Shown: positions 7,951-16,558, numbered from the stretch's first letter. The stretch is DNA of 64,000 nucleotides from Streptomyces pactum (GCF_016031615.1 NZ_JACYXC010000001.1:1860001-1924000); one strand, 5' to 3'. Notes: generated from the sequence alone by a model not told the origin. Made by a program: numbers and translations.

Positions 7951-9204
7951 TCAGCCGCGCGGCAGGACCGTGGCGAGCACCGACGGCAGCGGATGCCAGT
8001 CGGCGGTGGTGATGCTCGCGTGCCGGCCGGCCAGCAGCTCGACCCGGGCCCGCGCCTCGGCCTCTCCGGGGCTGGTGCCGTCGATCGCCGGCGGCACCAG
8101 GTGGGCGTCGGTCATGACGAGCAGGTAGTGGCGCCGGTCGTACCAGGCGGTGTCGATGCCGCCCTGCACGTACGCCGTCGCGTCACCGTCGAAGACCACG
8201 AACCACGGCCTGAGCGCGGGGTCGGCGTACCGGGTGGTCCGGGGGTCGCCGGCCTCCGCCTTGTGCACGGCCGGGAAGGCGGTCGCCTCGCGCAGCCGCC
8301 CGGACGCGGCGAGGTCGCGCAGCCGCCCGGCGTACTCCCGGTCCGTCCACAGCGAGTCGAACGGGTTGGCCTCCTCCACCGTGCCGGGGATCAGCTCCAG
8401 GACGAACCTGCCGGCGAGCGCGTCCCGGCCCGGCCAGCCGTCGGCCCGGACCGCTTCGTCCGGCGTCGCGTGGCCGCCCATCAGGTCGGCGGGCCGGAAG
8501 ACCGCGTCCCCGAGCGCCCGGTCCACCAGGGCGTCGAACTCGTCCGGGCCGCGACCGCCCCGGTCGTTGAACCCGTCCTTCATCTCGATCTTGATCATGA
8601 CGGGGCGGTGTCCCGGGTTGGCCTCGTGCCAGGCCCGGATGTCGGCGAGGCAGCCGGCCAGGCTCTGGTTCCGCGGCTTGGTGCGCAGCTCGGCGGGGGA
8701 GGCGGCGTTCTCACAGTTGTTGGCGTTGCCCAGCGGGTTGCTGTGCGAGACCCGCCACCCGCCGCCCAGCGAGTTGGTCCACACGTCGATCTCCAGCAGT
8801 CCGGCACCGGAGTCGAGCGCGTCCGCGAAGTACCGGTAGGCGCTCTGCTCGTAGGCGTTGTGGACCCCGACCGCGGTGGTGTCCGAGTACGCCGCGGTGG
8901 TGTCCGCGGCGGCCGCGGCGGTCTCCGGGTGGGCCGCGGTGCGGTCACCGTCCCGGGCCTGGGCGGCTCCCGGTACGGCGGCCAGGAGGGCCACCGCGGC
9001 GGCGAGGGCGAGCACCGGCCGGCCCGCCGCCGCCCGGCCGGACCGTCCGGCCCTTCCCGGCCGGCGCAACGGGCCGGGGCGGCGGGACGGGCCGGGGCCA
9101 CCGGCCGGACCGGAGGGACCCGGGCGGCTGGTGGGGCCGGTGGGGCCGGAGAGGCCAGTGGGGGGCGGAGAGGCCGGGGTGGTCACCGGCCGGGCCGGGG
9201 ACAA
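7951..9204 (-). CDS. secreted PI-PLC-like phosphodiesterase (Ca2+-dependent C1 type)
   Basis: The mature part matches the phosphoinositide-specific phospholipase C-like family (PI-PLC-C1). VGVHNAYEQ carries the first catalytic-type His and LLEIDVW the acidic metal site. WRVSHSNP carries the second His, and MIKIEMKDGF a further strand with acidic residues. A signal peptide core (VLALAAAVALLAAVPGAAQA) ends near residue 83. It is preceded by about 60 Pro/Gly/Arg-rich residues, an unusually long n-region, so the true start may lie downstream of 9204. The expected action is outside the cell on phospholipid or glycerophosphodiester head groups. No neighbour suggests a pathway. Confidence 0.8.
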   Translation of the reverse strand: MSPARPVTTPASPPPTGLSGPTGPTSRPGPSGPAGGPGPSRRPGPLRRPGRAGRSGRAAAGRPVLALAAAVALLAAVPGAAQARDGDRTAAHPETAAAAADTTAAYSDTTAVGVHNAYEQSAYRYFADALDSGAGLLEIDVWTNSLGGGWRVSHSNPLGNANNCENAASPAELRTKPRNQSLAGCLADIRAWHEANPGHRPVMIKIEMKDGFNDRGGRGPDEFDALVDRALGDAVFRPADLMGGHATPDEAVRADGWPGRDALAGRFVLELIPGTVEEANPFDSLWTDREYAGRLRDLAASGRLREATAFPAVHKAEAGDPRTTRYADPALRPWFVVFDGDATAYVQGGIDTAWYDRRHYLLVMTDAHLVPPAIDGTSPGEAEARARVELLAGRHASITTADWHPLPSVLATVLPRG

Positions 9205-9781
9205 CCGGCGTCGGCTCGGGGCCGCCCGGGGTGCCGGTGCGTTCCGCGGGGGGTGGCCGTGGGTATCCGTCGCCGCCGTGAGTGCCAGGGCATCCGTCGC
9301 CGCCTTGAAGTGAGTGAGGGTCAGGTCGGCAACAGCGTAGGTGGGTTGTGACAGGGGCGCACCGGCCCCGGGGACGCGCCGGGCCGGTCGTCCGCGCCGC
9401 GCTGCCGGTGCCCGATGCCGGGACTGGGGTCTGGGGGTGGGCGGCGGCGCCCGGCAGCCGGCGCCGGTGACCAGACCCCGCGGTCACCGGGCGCCATTCG
9501 GGAGCACCGCCGCTCGGCCGGCGCCGCTCGGGTGCCGCCCGGCCGGCCCGGGTACGGGTACGTCACCCGTCGCCGGCGCCGCCCGGCCCGCCCCACCGCC
9601 CCCGGGCGTTCCCCGCCGACCCCTGGCTGTTCCCCCGCCGCCCCCGGGCGCGGCCCCTCCCGAGCGGCGGCCCCATCCCCCCGCCGGCCCCGGCTCCGGG
9701 CGCGGCAGCCGTCGCCGGCCCTGGAGCGGTCCCGCCCGGGCCCCCCGCGCCTCCGCCTGCGCCCGTTCCCGTTCCGGCCGG
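9205..9781. other. 577-bp gene-poor region
   Basis: GC-rich DNA between two genes transcribed leftward. The stretch near 9320-9350, with less GC, could hold the phospholipase promoter. Long open frames here are dominated by Arg, Pro and Gly and have no recognisable motif. I see no gene, dyad or repeat worth naming. Confidence 0.45.
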
Positions 9782-10399
9782 TCAGTCGTCCAGGGCGAAG
9801 GACCCGAACGTCGGCCGTCCGGCGAGCCGGTACCGTTGCACCGCCACCCCCTTCCCGGTGGCCTCGTGACCCACCAGTTCGAACGCCGTCGGTACCGCGT
9901 CCTCGTCGAAGAGCCGCTTCCCCGTCCCGAGCACCACCGGGTAGACCATCAGCAGCATCTCGTCGATGAGGTCGTGCGCCAGCAGGGAGCGGGCCAGTTC
10001 TCCGCTGCCGTGGATCTGCAGTTCGCCGCCGACCTCGCCCTTGAGCTTCCGGACCGCGTGCGCCGCGTCCGTGACCAGGGTGGAGTTGTGCCACCCGGCC
10101 TCGGCGAGGGTGGTGGAGGCGACGTACTTCGGCAGGTTGTTGAGACGGGAGGCGATCGGGTCGGCGGGGTCGGTGACCCGGGGCCAGTAGGCGGCGAAGA
10201 TCTCGTACGTACGGCGGCCCAGCAGGAAGCCGGTGACCCGGTCGAACCGCTCCTCCACGATCCGCTCCATGTCCGGGTCGGCGTACGGGACCACCCAGCC
10301 GCCGCACTCGAATCCCCCGCTGGTGTCCTCGTCCGGGGCGCCGGGCCCCTGCATGACGCCGTCCAGCGTGAGGAAGGTGGTCAGGGTCACTTTCGCCAT
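9782..10399 (-). CDS. DHFR/RibD C-terminal domain family reductase
   Basis: A 205-residue protein beginning MAKVTLTTFLTLDGVMQGPG, the usual start of the streptomycete dihydrofolate-reductase-like (RibD_C) family. LLGRRTYEIFAAYWP and the late stretch IDEMLLMVYPVVLGTGKRLF are family signatures. These proteins bind NADPH and reduce pteridine- or pyrimidine-like substrates, but most are uncharacterised. The start at 10399 is chosen because the family begins at this Met. An upstream in-frame Met at 10489 adds 30 residues that look non-coding. It is a single gene with no operon partner. Confidence 0.9.
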   Translation of the reverse strand: MAKVTLTTFLTLDGVMQGPGAPDEDTSGGFECGGWVVPYADPDMERIVEERFDRVTGFLLGRRTYEIFAAYWPRVTDPADPIASRLNNLPKYVASTTLAEAGWHNSTLVTDAAHAVRKLKGEVGGELQIHGSGELARSLLAHDLIDEMLLMVYPVVLGTGKRLFDEDAVPTAFELVGHEATGKGVAVQRYRLAGRPTFGSFALDD

Positions 10400-10701
10400 G
10401 GTGTGCTCCGCTCCTGTGGGTCTCCGGCCCTCCAGGTAACTCGCCGCACGCCGCCCGGTGGATCCCATCGCTCCGGGACACGGCGTCATTGGGCCGACGG
10501 GGGGTCACCCGCCCGCGTCCCGGGACCGTGGCGTCACACCCGCCACCCGGCACCCGTGCCGCGGGCGGACGGGCCGGACGGCCCGCGGCACCGGGCCGGC
10601 CGGGAGCAGCCCCCACGCCGCGCCGGAGGCGGACGGGCCGGGGGCGGCCCGACCGGTGGCCCGCCCGGAGGTGGCCGGGCCGGGCGTTTGCGGACCGGCG
10701 C
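10400..10701. other. 302-bp intergenic region
   Basis: It separates the reductase start from the 3' end of the TetR gene, both on the minus strand. The reductase promoter should lie near 10400-10450. The remainder is GC-rich with no supported feature. Confidence 0.45.
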
Positions 10702-11310
10702 TCAGCCGGTGACCGGGACGTGCAGGCTGAGCAGCGCGTCGACGGAGGACTTGAGCTGTTCCGGGGTCAGGCCCCGGTCCCCCATGAGGTGGTCGAAGAG
10801 GCTAGGCACGAAGGGTGCGAGGAGCAGGTGTGCCAGGGCCCCCGCGTCGGTGTCCGGCCGCAGCCGACGCAGCAGCATCGCCACATGGGCGTGCATGGTG
10901 AGGTACGCCCCGTTGTGGTAGCGGGCGCCCGGCGACGCGGCCTCGGCGACCTGCATGATCCGGTGCTGCTCGACCACCCGGTCCACCAGGGCGTGCAGAA
11001 AGGCACGGAGCCGGTCGGCGGGCGGCGCGTCCGGTCCGAGCGGCGGCGGGCCGGACATGAACGCCTGCTGGAACGCCTGCTCACTGTGGTCGAGCAGGGC
11101 GTACAGCAGCCGGCTCACATCACCGAAGCGGCGGTAGACGGTGCCCACGCCCATGCCCGCCGCGTGCGCGACGGCGTTCATGGTGACGGCTCCGGCCCCT
11201 TCTTCGGCGACCAGCCGGGCGGTGGCGTCGAGGATCTTCCGCCGGTTGCGGGCGGCGTCCGCGCGTTCCGGCGGCGCCTGGCCCGCGACGGGGAGTTCGA
11301 TGCGGCTCAT
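10702..11310 (-). CDS. TetR/AcrR family repressor next to wrbA
   Basis: A 202-residue TetR-type regulator. The N-terminal HTH spans about residues 20-64 (RRKILDATARLVAEEGAGAV, then MGVGTVYRRFGD). The C-terminal ligand domain is helical, with the sequence ALVDRVVEQHRIMQVAEA. It is divergent from wrbA, and three copies of a GGATAGCTATCC-type palindrome lie in the shared spacer. It most likely represses itself and wrbA and responds to a quinone or other electrophile, as usual for such pairs. Start ATG at 11310. Confidence 0.92.
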   Translation of the reverse strand: MSRIELPVAGQAPPERADAARNRRKILDATARLVAEEGAGAVTMNAVAHAAGMGVGTVYRRFGDVSRLLYALLDHSEQAFQQAFMSGPPPLGPDAPPADRLRAFLHALVDRVVEQHRIMQVAEAASPGARYHNGAYLTMHAHVAMLLRRLRPDTDAGALAHLLLAPFVPSLFDHLMGDRGLTPEQLKSSVDALLSLHVPVTG

Positions 11311-11321
11311 ACCCCGAGATT

Positions 11322-11339
11322 ACCGGATAGCTATCCGGT
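11322..11339. promoter_or_regulatory. TetR operator copy 1
   Basis: Perfect palindrome with core CCGGATAGCTATCCGG, centred at 11330.5, 12-29 bp upstream of the tetR start. The best of three copies. Confidence 0.75.
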
Positions 11340-11360
11340 TCAACCCTGGCACCGCTTGCC

Positions 11361-11381
11361 AAGCGGACAGCTATCCGGTTT
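11361..11381. promoter_or_regulatory. TetR operator copy 2
   Basis: GCGGACAGCTATCCGGTTT, one mismatch from a perfect dyad, centred at 11370.5, exactly 40 bp from copy 1. Confidence 0.7.
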
Positions 11382-11397
11382 ACTCATTCAACCACGG

Positions 11398-11417
11398 AAG
11401 CGGATAGCGATCCGTTT
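11398..11417. promoter_or_regulatory. TetR operator copy 3
   Basis: GCGGATAGCGATCCGTTT, centred near 11407.5, 37 bp from copy 2 and about 68 bp before the wrbA start. Confidence 0.65.
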
Positions 11418-11484
11418 CACCGGTGGCCTCCCTCGTGGTGCGCCGCCGCCCACCCCCGCTCTTCTTCCCGGAAAGGGGCCCGCC

Positions 11485-12087
11485 ATGAGCGCCAAGGTCG
11501 CGGTCATCTACTACTCCTCCACCGGCAACGTCCACCGGATCGCCCAGGCGGTCGCCGAGGGTGCCGAGAAGGCGGGGGCGGAGGTGCGCCTGCGCCGGGT
11601 GCCGGAGCTGGCCCCCGACGCCGCCATCGACGCCAATCCGGCGTGGCGGGCACACCTCGACGCCACCCGTGACGTGGAGGTCGCCACCCTGGACGACGTG
11701 TCCTGGGCCGACGCCTACGCCCTGGGCTCGCCCACCCGGTTCGGCAACATCTCCTCGCAGTTGAAGCAGTTCATCGACACCACCGGCGGCCTGTGGCAGC
11801 AGGGCGTCATGGCCGACAAGCCGGCCACCGGCTTCACCAGCGCCCACAACCCGCACGGGGGCAACGAGTCCACCCTGCTCGCGCTCTACAACACCTTCCA
11901 CCACTGGGGCTCGCTGATCGTCGCCCCCGGCTTCACCGACCCCGCCGTCTACGGCGCGGGCGGCAACCCGTACGGCACCTCGCACGCCGGTGGCTCCGGC
12001 GTACCGGGGGACGCCACCCTCGCCGCGGCCCGCCACCAGGGCCGGCGCCTGGCCACCATCGCGGCCCGCCTCCGCGCCACCGCCTGA
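11485..12087 (+). CDS. wrbA: NAD(P)H:quinone oxidoreductase, WrbA type
   Basis: A 200-residue flavodoxin-fold enzyme that reduces quinones by two electrons using NAD(P)H and FMN. The FMN phosphate loop is YYSSTGNVHRIAQ at residues 9-21. The family signature SPTRFGNISSQLKQFIDTTG and the later TSAHNPHGGNESTLL are both intact. Length matches the family. A GAAAGGGG ribosome site lies 7-14 nt before the ATG. The divergent TetR gene and its three operators argue for induction by quinone stress. Confidence 0.95.
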   Translation: MSAKVAVIYYSSTGNVHRIAQAVAEGAEKAGAEVRLRRVPELAPDAAIDANPAWRAHLDATRDVEVATLDDVSWADAYALGSPTRFGNISSQLKQFIDTTGGLWQQGVMADKPATGFTSAHNPHGGNESTLLALYNTFHHWGSLIVAPGFTDPAVYGAGGNPYGTSHAGGSGVPGDATLAAARHQGRRLATIAARLRATA

Positions 12088-12321
12088 CCCCCGCCACGCG
12101 GCCGCGCCCCCGGCCGGCCCGCGCCGGGCACCCCCGGCCGGCGCGAGGGGCGCGGCCCGCGCCCGGCGGCCGGCCCCAGGCCCGGCACAGGCCTCTCTAC
12201 GGAGAATCGGCATAAATAACAGATGCACGCAGAGCCCGGTGGAGGTGCCGCGCCCGGCGGCGGACTTCGGGCCCGGTGCAGCCGGGGGAACGGGCCGGAA
12301 CCCGGGCGCCGGACCCCGGCT

Positions 12322-13062
12322 TCACCTCGGCGTACGCCAGGCGAACCAGGACGGGAAGCCGGCCACCAGTGCCGGGTCGCCGTCGATCCGGACCAGGCCG
12401 TCCCGGGCCGCGGCCCGCAGGGTCAGGGTCCCGGCCACCACCCGGTGCAGCGCGCCGAGGTCCGCGGTGACCCACAGGTCGCTGTCGTGACCGGGGGGCC
12501 GGCGGCACGCGCTGACGTCCTCCGGGGCGAGCACCAGCCAGCCCCGCTCCCCCGGCCCGCCCGGCTCGTCCGACGCACCGGGCGCACTCGGCGCACTCGG
12601 CGCGCTCGACCGGCTCGGCGCGTTCGGCCCGCCCGGCGCGCCGGGGAAGACGAACTCCACCACCACGCGCCGCTCGGGCAGGCTTCCCCGGCGTACGAAC
12701 TGCCGCAGCCGCCACAGCAGCCGGCAGCCGTCGAGCTGGTCCTGCGCGATGTCGCCGAGCAGCCGCCGGCGCGCCCAGTCGCCCAGTTGCCAGACCACCG
12801 GCTCCAGTTCGGCGCCGGCCGGGGTCAGCCGGTACCGGGGGCGCCCGCCGTCGTCGGTCTCCCGTACCACCAGCCCGTGGGCCTGCATCCGGCGCAGCCG
12901 CGTGGAGAGCAGCGTCCGGCTGATACCCGGCAGCCCGCGGTGGATGTCGTTGAAACGGCAGGAGCCGAGGAGGAGTTCGCGGAGCACCAGCAGCGTCCAG
13001 CGGTCCCCCACCGCCTCGACCGCCGCCGTCACCGGGCAGTACTCGATGCCCCGTCCCGCCAT
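12322..13062 (-). CDS. HxlR family transcriptional regulator
   Basis: A 246-residue winged-helix regulator. The HxlR domain occupies the first 100 residues, with YCPVTAAVEAVGDRWTLLVL, LLLGSCRFNDIHRGLPGIS and the wing around RRMQAHGLVVRETDDG. A C-terminal SCP2-like extension of about 120 residues follows, including WVTADLGALHRVVAGTLTLRA, a pattern seen in the longer HxlR proteins. An Ala/Ser/Pro linker near residues 165-190 separates the two. The start MAGRGIEYCP at 13062 is preferred over a Met 26 codons upstream. It is divergent from a methyltransferase gene with a 90-bp spacer and may control it. Confidence 0.88.
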   Translation of the reverse strand: MAGRGIEYCPVTAAVEAVGDRWTLLVLRELLLGSCRFNDIHRGLPGISRTLLSTRLRRMQAHGLVVRETDDGGRPRYRLTPAGAELEPVVWQLGDWARRRLLGDIAQDQLDGCRLLWRLRQFVRRGSLPERRVVVEFVFPGAPGGPNAPSRSSAPSAPSAPGASDEPGGPGERGWLVLAPEDVSACRRPPGHDSDLWVTADLGALHRVVAGTLTLRAAARDGLVRIDGDPALVAGFPSWFAWRTPR

Positions 13063-13152
13063 GCGTCCGCCCTCCCGGTCCTGTTTCTGTACCGCCGACG
13101 CCGGTCCCGAGCCTAGACACTCGGCGAGGATCCACGACACCAGGGGAGTTCC

Positions 13153-14082
13153 ATGACCGGCACCTCGGCCTCTCCGGCCTCATCAGCGTCTCCGGCCTCT
13201 CCGGCCTCTCCGGCCTCTTCGGCTTCGTCCTCTTCCTTCTCGTCCCCGGCCTCCTCGGCCTCTTCCGTCTTCTCGGCTTCCGCGGATTCCGCGGGTCCGG
13301 CGGACCGCTCCACCTGGGCGGCCGGCGACTACCCGGCCATGGCCCGGCGTCTGACCGGGGCCGCGGACCGTGTGGTGGCCGTCGCCGGGATCACCCGGGG
13401 TACGACCGTGCTCGACGTCGGCTGCGGCACCGGCAACGCCGCCCTGGCGGCGGCCCGCCGCGGCGCGCGCGTCACCGGGGCGGACCCGACCCCCGAACTG
13501 CTCTCCGTCGCCGAACACCGGGCCCGCGCGGAGGGCCTCACCGTCTCCTGGCGGAGGGCGCCGGCCGACGGGACCGACGGGCTGTACGAGCGGGTGCTCT
13601 CGGTGTTCGGGGCCATGTACGCCCCGGACCCGGCGCGCACCGCCGCGGCGCTGCTGCGGTGCTGCGCGCCGGGCGGGCGTGTGGTGTCGGCGGCCTGGAC
13701 GCCGGACGGCTTCATGGCCGCCACCAACCGGGCCATGGGGGCCTTCCTGCCTCCGCCTCCGGCCGGGACCGTGCCGCCGACCCGCTGGGGGGACGCGTCG
13801 TTCGTCCGGGGCCTCTTCGCGGGCGGGGAGGTCGCCGGGGTGACGGCGGCCACCGAGCACGTGACCTTCACCTTCCCCTCTCCCTCGGCGGCCGCGGAGT
13901 TCTGGCTCCGCACCGCCGGTCACGTCCTGACCGAGCGTCCCCGGCTGGAGGCGGAGGGGCGGTGGGCCGCCCTGCACGACGCGGTGGCGGCGGTCTTCGC
14001 CGAGTGGGACCAGGACACCGGTCCGGGGATACGGGTGGCAGCGGCCTATCTCCTGGTCGTGGTGGCCCGCGAACCGGCCTGA
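13153..14082 (+). CDS. SAM-dependent class I methyltransferase
   Basis: A 309-residue Rossmann-fold methyltransferase. Motif I is TTVLDVGCGTGNAALAAARR and motif II RVTGADPTPELL. Later elements include VLSVFGAMYAPDPARTAAAL and a substrate-side region (FMAATNRAMGAF). The first about 50 residues are almost pure Ser/Ala/Pro, encoded by a pyrimidine-rich repeat. The conserved fold starts near STWAAGDYPAMARRL, so the true start may lie later, although no better Met precedes that segment. Substrate unknown. It shares an intergenic region with the HxlR gene and its 3' end converges with a beta-lactamase-fold gene. Confidence 0.85.
   Translation: MTGTSASPASSASPASPASPASSASSSSFSSPASSASSVFSASADSAGPADRSTWAAGDYPAMARRLTGAADRVVAVAGITRGTTVLDVGCGTGNAALAAARRGARVTGADPTPELLSVAEHRARAEGLTVSWRRAPADGTDGLYERVLSVFGAMYAPDPARTAAALLRCCAPGGRVVSAAWTPDGFMAATNRAMGAFLPPPPAGTVPPTRWGDASFVRGLFAGGEVAGVTAATEHVTFTFPSPSAAAEFWLRTAGHVLTERPRLEAEGRWAALHDAVAAVFAEWDQDTGPGIRVAAAYLLVVVAREPA
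13166..13280 (+). repeat. pyrimidine-rich simple repeat inside the methyltransferase gene
   Basis: Degenerate tandem copies of a 9-bp unit (consensus GGCCTCTCC, with TCC/TCG/TCT variants) encode repeated Ser-Pro-Ala-Ser. The array is almost pure pyrimidine plus G on the coding strand and could vary in copy number. Confidence 0.65.
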
Positions 14083-15745
14083 TCCGGCGGCCCGCCCGCC
14101 GCCCCGTCCGGTGCCTCGCCCGGCGGCCCGCCCGCCGCGCCGCGCGCGGCCGTACCGTCCGCCCGGGAGCCCACTGCCGGTGCGCCGTCCGCCCCCCGCC
14201 CGTACGGCCCTGCTCCGCACGCCCCGCCCGTACGGAACGGAGGACGAGGGTCAGGCGGAGCAGGACCACCAGGGCACCGGCGGCCGTCGCGGCCCACCCG
14301 GCGAGGTGGACGTCGGGCAGCCAGATGCGCACCGGGTCCAGGCCGGTACGGCCGGCGACCACCAGCAGGACCGCTCCGGGGGCCGCGCCGAGCAGGCACC
14401 ACACCACCTGGAGCAGGATCCGCCGCGGCCGTCGGCCCGCCACCGCCGGGCGCCTCAGCAGCCAGGCCGAGCGCACCGCGCCGGCGACCAGGAGCAGCCC
14501 CAGGGCGGTGACGCCCCAGATGGTCAGGTGGTAGCCGGCCGCGGACGGACCACCCTCGGGGGCCGGGGCGCCGGCGAGCATCCGGGCGGCCTGGAAGCCG
14601 ACGTCCATGATCGCGTCGTCCTGGAGGAGGCCGTAGAGGTTCTGCTGGAGCACCAGCGCGACGTTCCGCTCGGGGAGCAGGAACAGCATCGCCGAGTAAC
14701 CGGGGGACCCGCCGGTGTGCCACACGGCGGTGTCGAGCGGGGCGGACAGACCGCCCACCCGCCAGCCCAGCCCGTAGCCGGTTCCCTCGCCGCCGGGCAG
14801 CGTGCCCTGCTGCCGCATCAGCCGCACGGATGCGGGGGTCAGGACGGCGCGGCCGTCGGCGGTCCGCCCGGAGCGGAGCTGGAACGCGGCGAAGGCCGAG
14901 AGGTCGTCGAGGTCGCCGCCCAGATAGCCGTAGCTCGCCCCGTGGTCGTCCACCCCGTCGGCGACGGCGGCGGGTATCCCCCACATCAGCTGGTGTCCCG
15001 GGGCCAGCTTCCGGTCGCGGGCCGACGCCCGGTCCACGATGGCGCCGTCCATCCCGGCCGGTTCGAGCACGCTCCGTCTGAGATGGTCGGTGAAGGGACG
15101 CCCGGTGACCGACTCCACCACGGCGGCCAGGGCGACGTAGTTGGCGCTGCTGTACGCGTACCGGGTGCCGGGCGGGCCGAGCGGCTCGATCCCGTCCAGC
15201 GCCCGGATCCGGTCGGCGGGGCCCGGGCAGCCGGCGTCGAGGCAGTCGGTGACCTCGGCGGTGGCGGACGCCGGTATGCCGGCGGTCTGCGTCAGCAGGT
15301 GCCGGACCGTGACCCGGGAGGCGTGCGCGGGGCCGCCGAACCGGAAGCCGGGGACGTGGTCGGTGACCCGGTCCTCCAGACGGAGCCGGCCGTCCTGGAC
15401 GAGGGTCATCACCGCGGTCGCGGTGACCGGTTTGGCGACCGACCCCCACAGGAACGGGGTCCGCGGGGTGACCCGGCCGCCCCGGCCGTCGGTGCCCCAG
15501 GACCGCCGGTGCAGCGGCCCGTCGGGGCCCACCACGGCGTAGGAGAGGCCGGGCACCCGGGTCTCCTCCATCCGGTCCCGGACATAGGCGTCGAGGGCGG
15601 CGTAACGGTCGCCCGGGGCGGCGGCCCCGGAGGTCACCGGGGCGGGTGACGCGGCCGGGGCGGACGCCGCGGCCGGCGCGCACGGCGACAGGCAGAGCAG
15701 CAGCGCCACGGCGCCGGCGACGGCACCCCGCAGACGCATGGGCAT
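13868..15745 (-). CDS. beta-lactamase-fold serine hydrolase with C-terminal membrane helices; 3' end uncertain
   Basis: An exported class C-like serine hydrolase of the D-alanyl-D-alanine peptidase/esterase superfamily. It has a signal peptide (GAVAGAVALLLCLSPCAPA), SVAK (Ser102, Lys105), a Tyr motif reading YSSANY and HTGG near residue 335. Two or three C-terminal helices follow (LTIWGVTALGLLLVAGAV and the VVWCLLGAAPGAVLLVVAG region). Beyond the last helix the frame turns Arg/Pro-rich and runs 215 bp into the oppositely oriented methyltransferase gene. A second frame after a six-G run near 14191-14197 would stop at 14046, so a frameshift is possible and the last about 120 residues are doubtful. 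The start has GAGG 7 nt upstream. A divergent TetR gene lies beside it. Confidence 0.8.
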   Translation of the reverse strand: MPMRLRGAVAGAVALLLCLSPCAPAAASAPAASPAPVTSGAAAPGDRYAALDAYVRDRMEETRVPGLSYAVVGPDGPLHRRSWGTDGRGGRVTPRTPFLWGSVAKPVTATAVMTLVQDGRLRLEDRVTDHVPGFRFGGPAHASRVTVRHLLTQTAGIPASATAEVTDCLDAGCPGPADRIRALDGIEPLGPPGTRYAYSSANYVALAAVVESVTGRPFTDHLRRSVLEPAGMDGAIVDRASARDRKLAPGHQLMWGIPAAVADGVDDHGASYGYLGGDLDDLSAFAAFQLRSGRTADGRAVLTPASVRLMRQQGTLPGGEGTGYGLGWRVGGLSAPLDTAVWHTGGSPGYSAMLFLLPERNVALVLQQNLYGLLQDDAIMDVGFQAARMLAGAPAPEGGPSAAGYHLTIWGVTALGLLLVAGAVRSAWLLRRPAVAGRRPRRILLQVVWCLLGAAPGAVLLVVAGRTGLDPVRIWLPDVHLAGWAATAAGALVVLLRLTLVLRSVRAGRAEQGRTGGGRTAHRQWAPGRTVRPRAARRAGRRARHRTGRRAGRRIRPVRGPPRPGDRPLPPVSPDRCPGPTRRRPPPPRRAGRPTAPPPPAGDARSGRDRRCGARTPRPPRERGR

Positions 15746-15854
15746 GACGGTTCCTCACGGTCGTCGAACGGCATCCGCGGGCACGGCCGGCACGACGGCA
15801 CGAGAGCACGTCGGCAGTCCCGGCAGGACGGGCACCTGGGTGCACGGCACGGCG

Positions 15855-15902
15855 GATAACCATATGGCGATACGGTTTTTACCGTACGCTGGTACGGTTA
15901 TC
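15855..15902. promoter_or_regulatory. operator region between the serine hydrolase and TetR genes
   Basis: A central dyad TACGGT-N4-ACCGTA spans 15871-15886. It is framed by an outer inverted pair GATAACC (15855-15861) and GGTTATC (15896-15902), and a further TACGGTTAT overlaps the TetR start. The AT-rich T run sits in the middle. This is the likely TetR autoregulatory site. Confidence 0.65.
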
Positions 15903-15904
15903 AA

Positions 15905-16558
15905 GTGCCGAGAACCGCCGACCACGAACAGCGCCGCCGCCAGATCGCCGACGCGGTGTGCGCGCTGATCTCCGAACACGGCCTGGACGCCGTCACCGTC
16001 GCCCGGACCGCCGCCACCGCCGGGATGTCCGTGGGACTGGTGCAGCACTACTTCCGCACCAAGGACGAGATGCTGCTGCACGCCTTCCGGGAGGTCACCG
16101 CCCGCATCCGGGCCCGGGCCGAGGAGCACATCCGGGCCGGCACCGAACACCGGCGGCCCATCTCGGCGGTGCTCGTGGAGGTGATGGCCGAGTTCCTCCC
16201 GCTGGACGACAACCGCCGCACCGAGTTCCGGGTCACCCGGGCGTTCACCGGCCGCGCCCTGGACGTGCCCGCCCTCGCCGAGGTGGACGCGGAGACCGCC
16301 CGGCAGCTGCGGTCCGAGATCGCCCGGGCGGTCCGCAACGGCAAGGAGTGCGGCGAGGTCGCCCCCGGACTGGACCCGTGGCCGGCGGCCGTCCGCCTCA
16401 CCGCCCTGACCGAGGGGCTGGCGGCACAGGTCTACCGCGACCCGGCCGGCGTGCGGGGGACCCCGGCCGCCGACCTGGCCGCCGGTCTCCTCGCCGCCGA
16501 ACTCGCCACCGTCTTCACCGGCGAGTGCCGCCAGTACGCCCGCTCCTCCGGACCCTGA
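15905..16558 (+). CDS. TetR family regulator
   Basis: A 217-residue regulator of the TetR_C_6-like type. The N-terminal HTH is at about residues 10-55 (RQIADAVCALISEHGLDAVT, then MSVGLVQHYFRTKDEML). The C-terminal domain has RRTEFRVTRAFTGRALDVPA and LTEGLAAQVYRDPAG. The start is GTG at 15905 and lies just after a set of inverted repeats, which points to autoregulation and control of the divergent serine hydrolase. Confidence 0.92.
   Translation: MPRTADHEQRRRQIADAVCALISEHGLDAVTVARTAATAGMSVGLVQHYFRTKDEMLLHAFREVTARIRARAEEHIRAGTEHRRPISAVLVEVMAEFLPLDDNRRTEFRVTRAFTGRALDVPALAEVDAETARQLRSEIARAVRNGKECGEVAPGLDPWPAAVRLTALTEGLAAQVYRDPAGVRGTPAADLAAGLLAAELATVFTGECRQYARSSGP

Noticed and set aside
12105..12175. 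Strong GC hairpins downstream of wrbA
   Set aside because: Repeated GGCCGGC stretches can fold in several ways, but no single stem with a clear loop and T-tract was convincing enough to list as a terminator.
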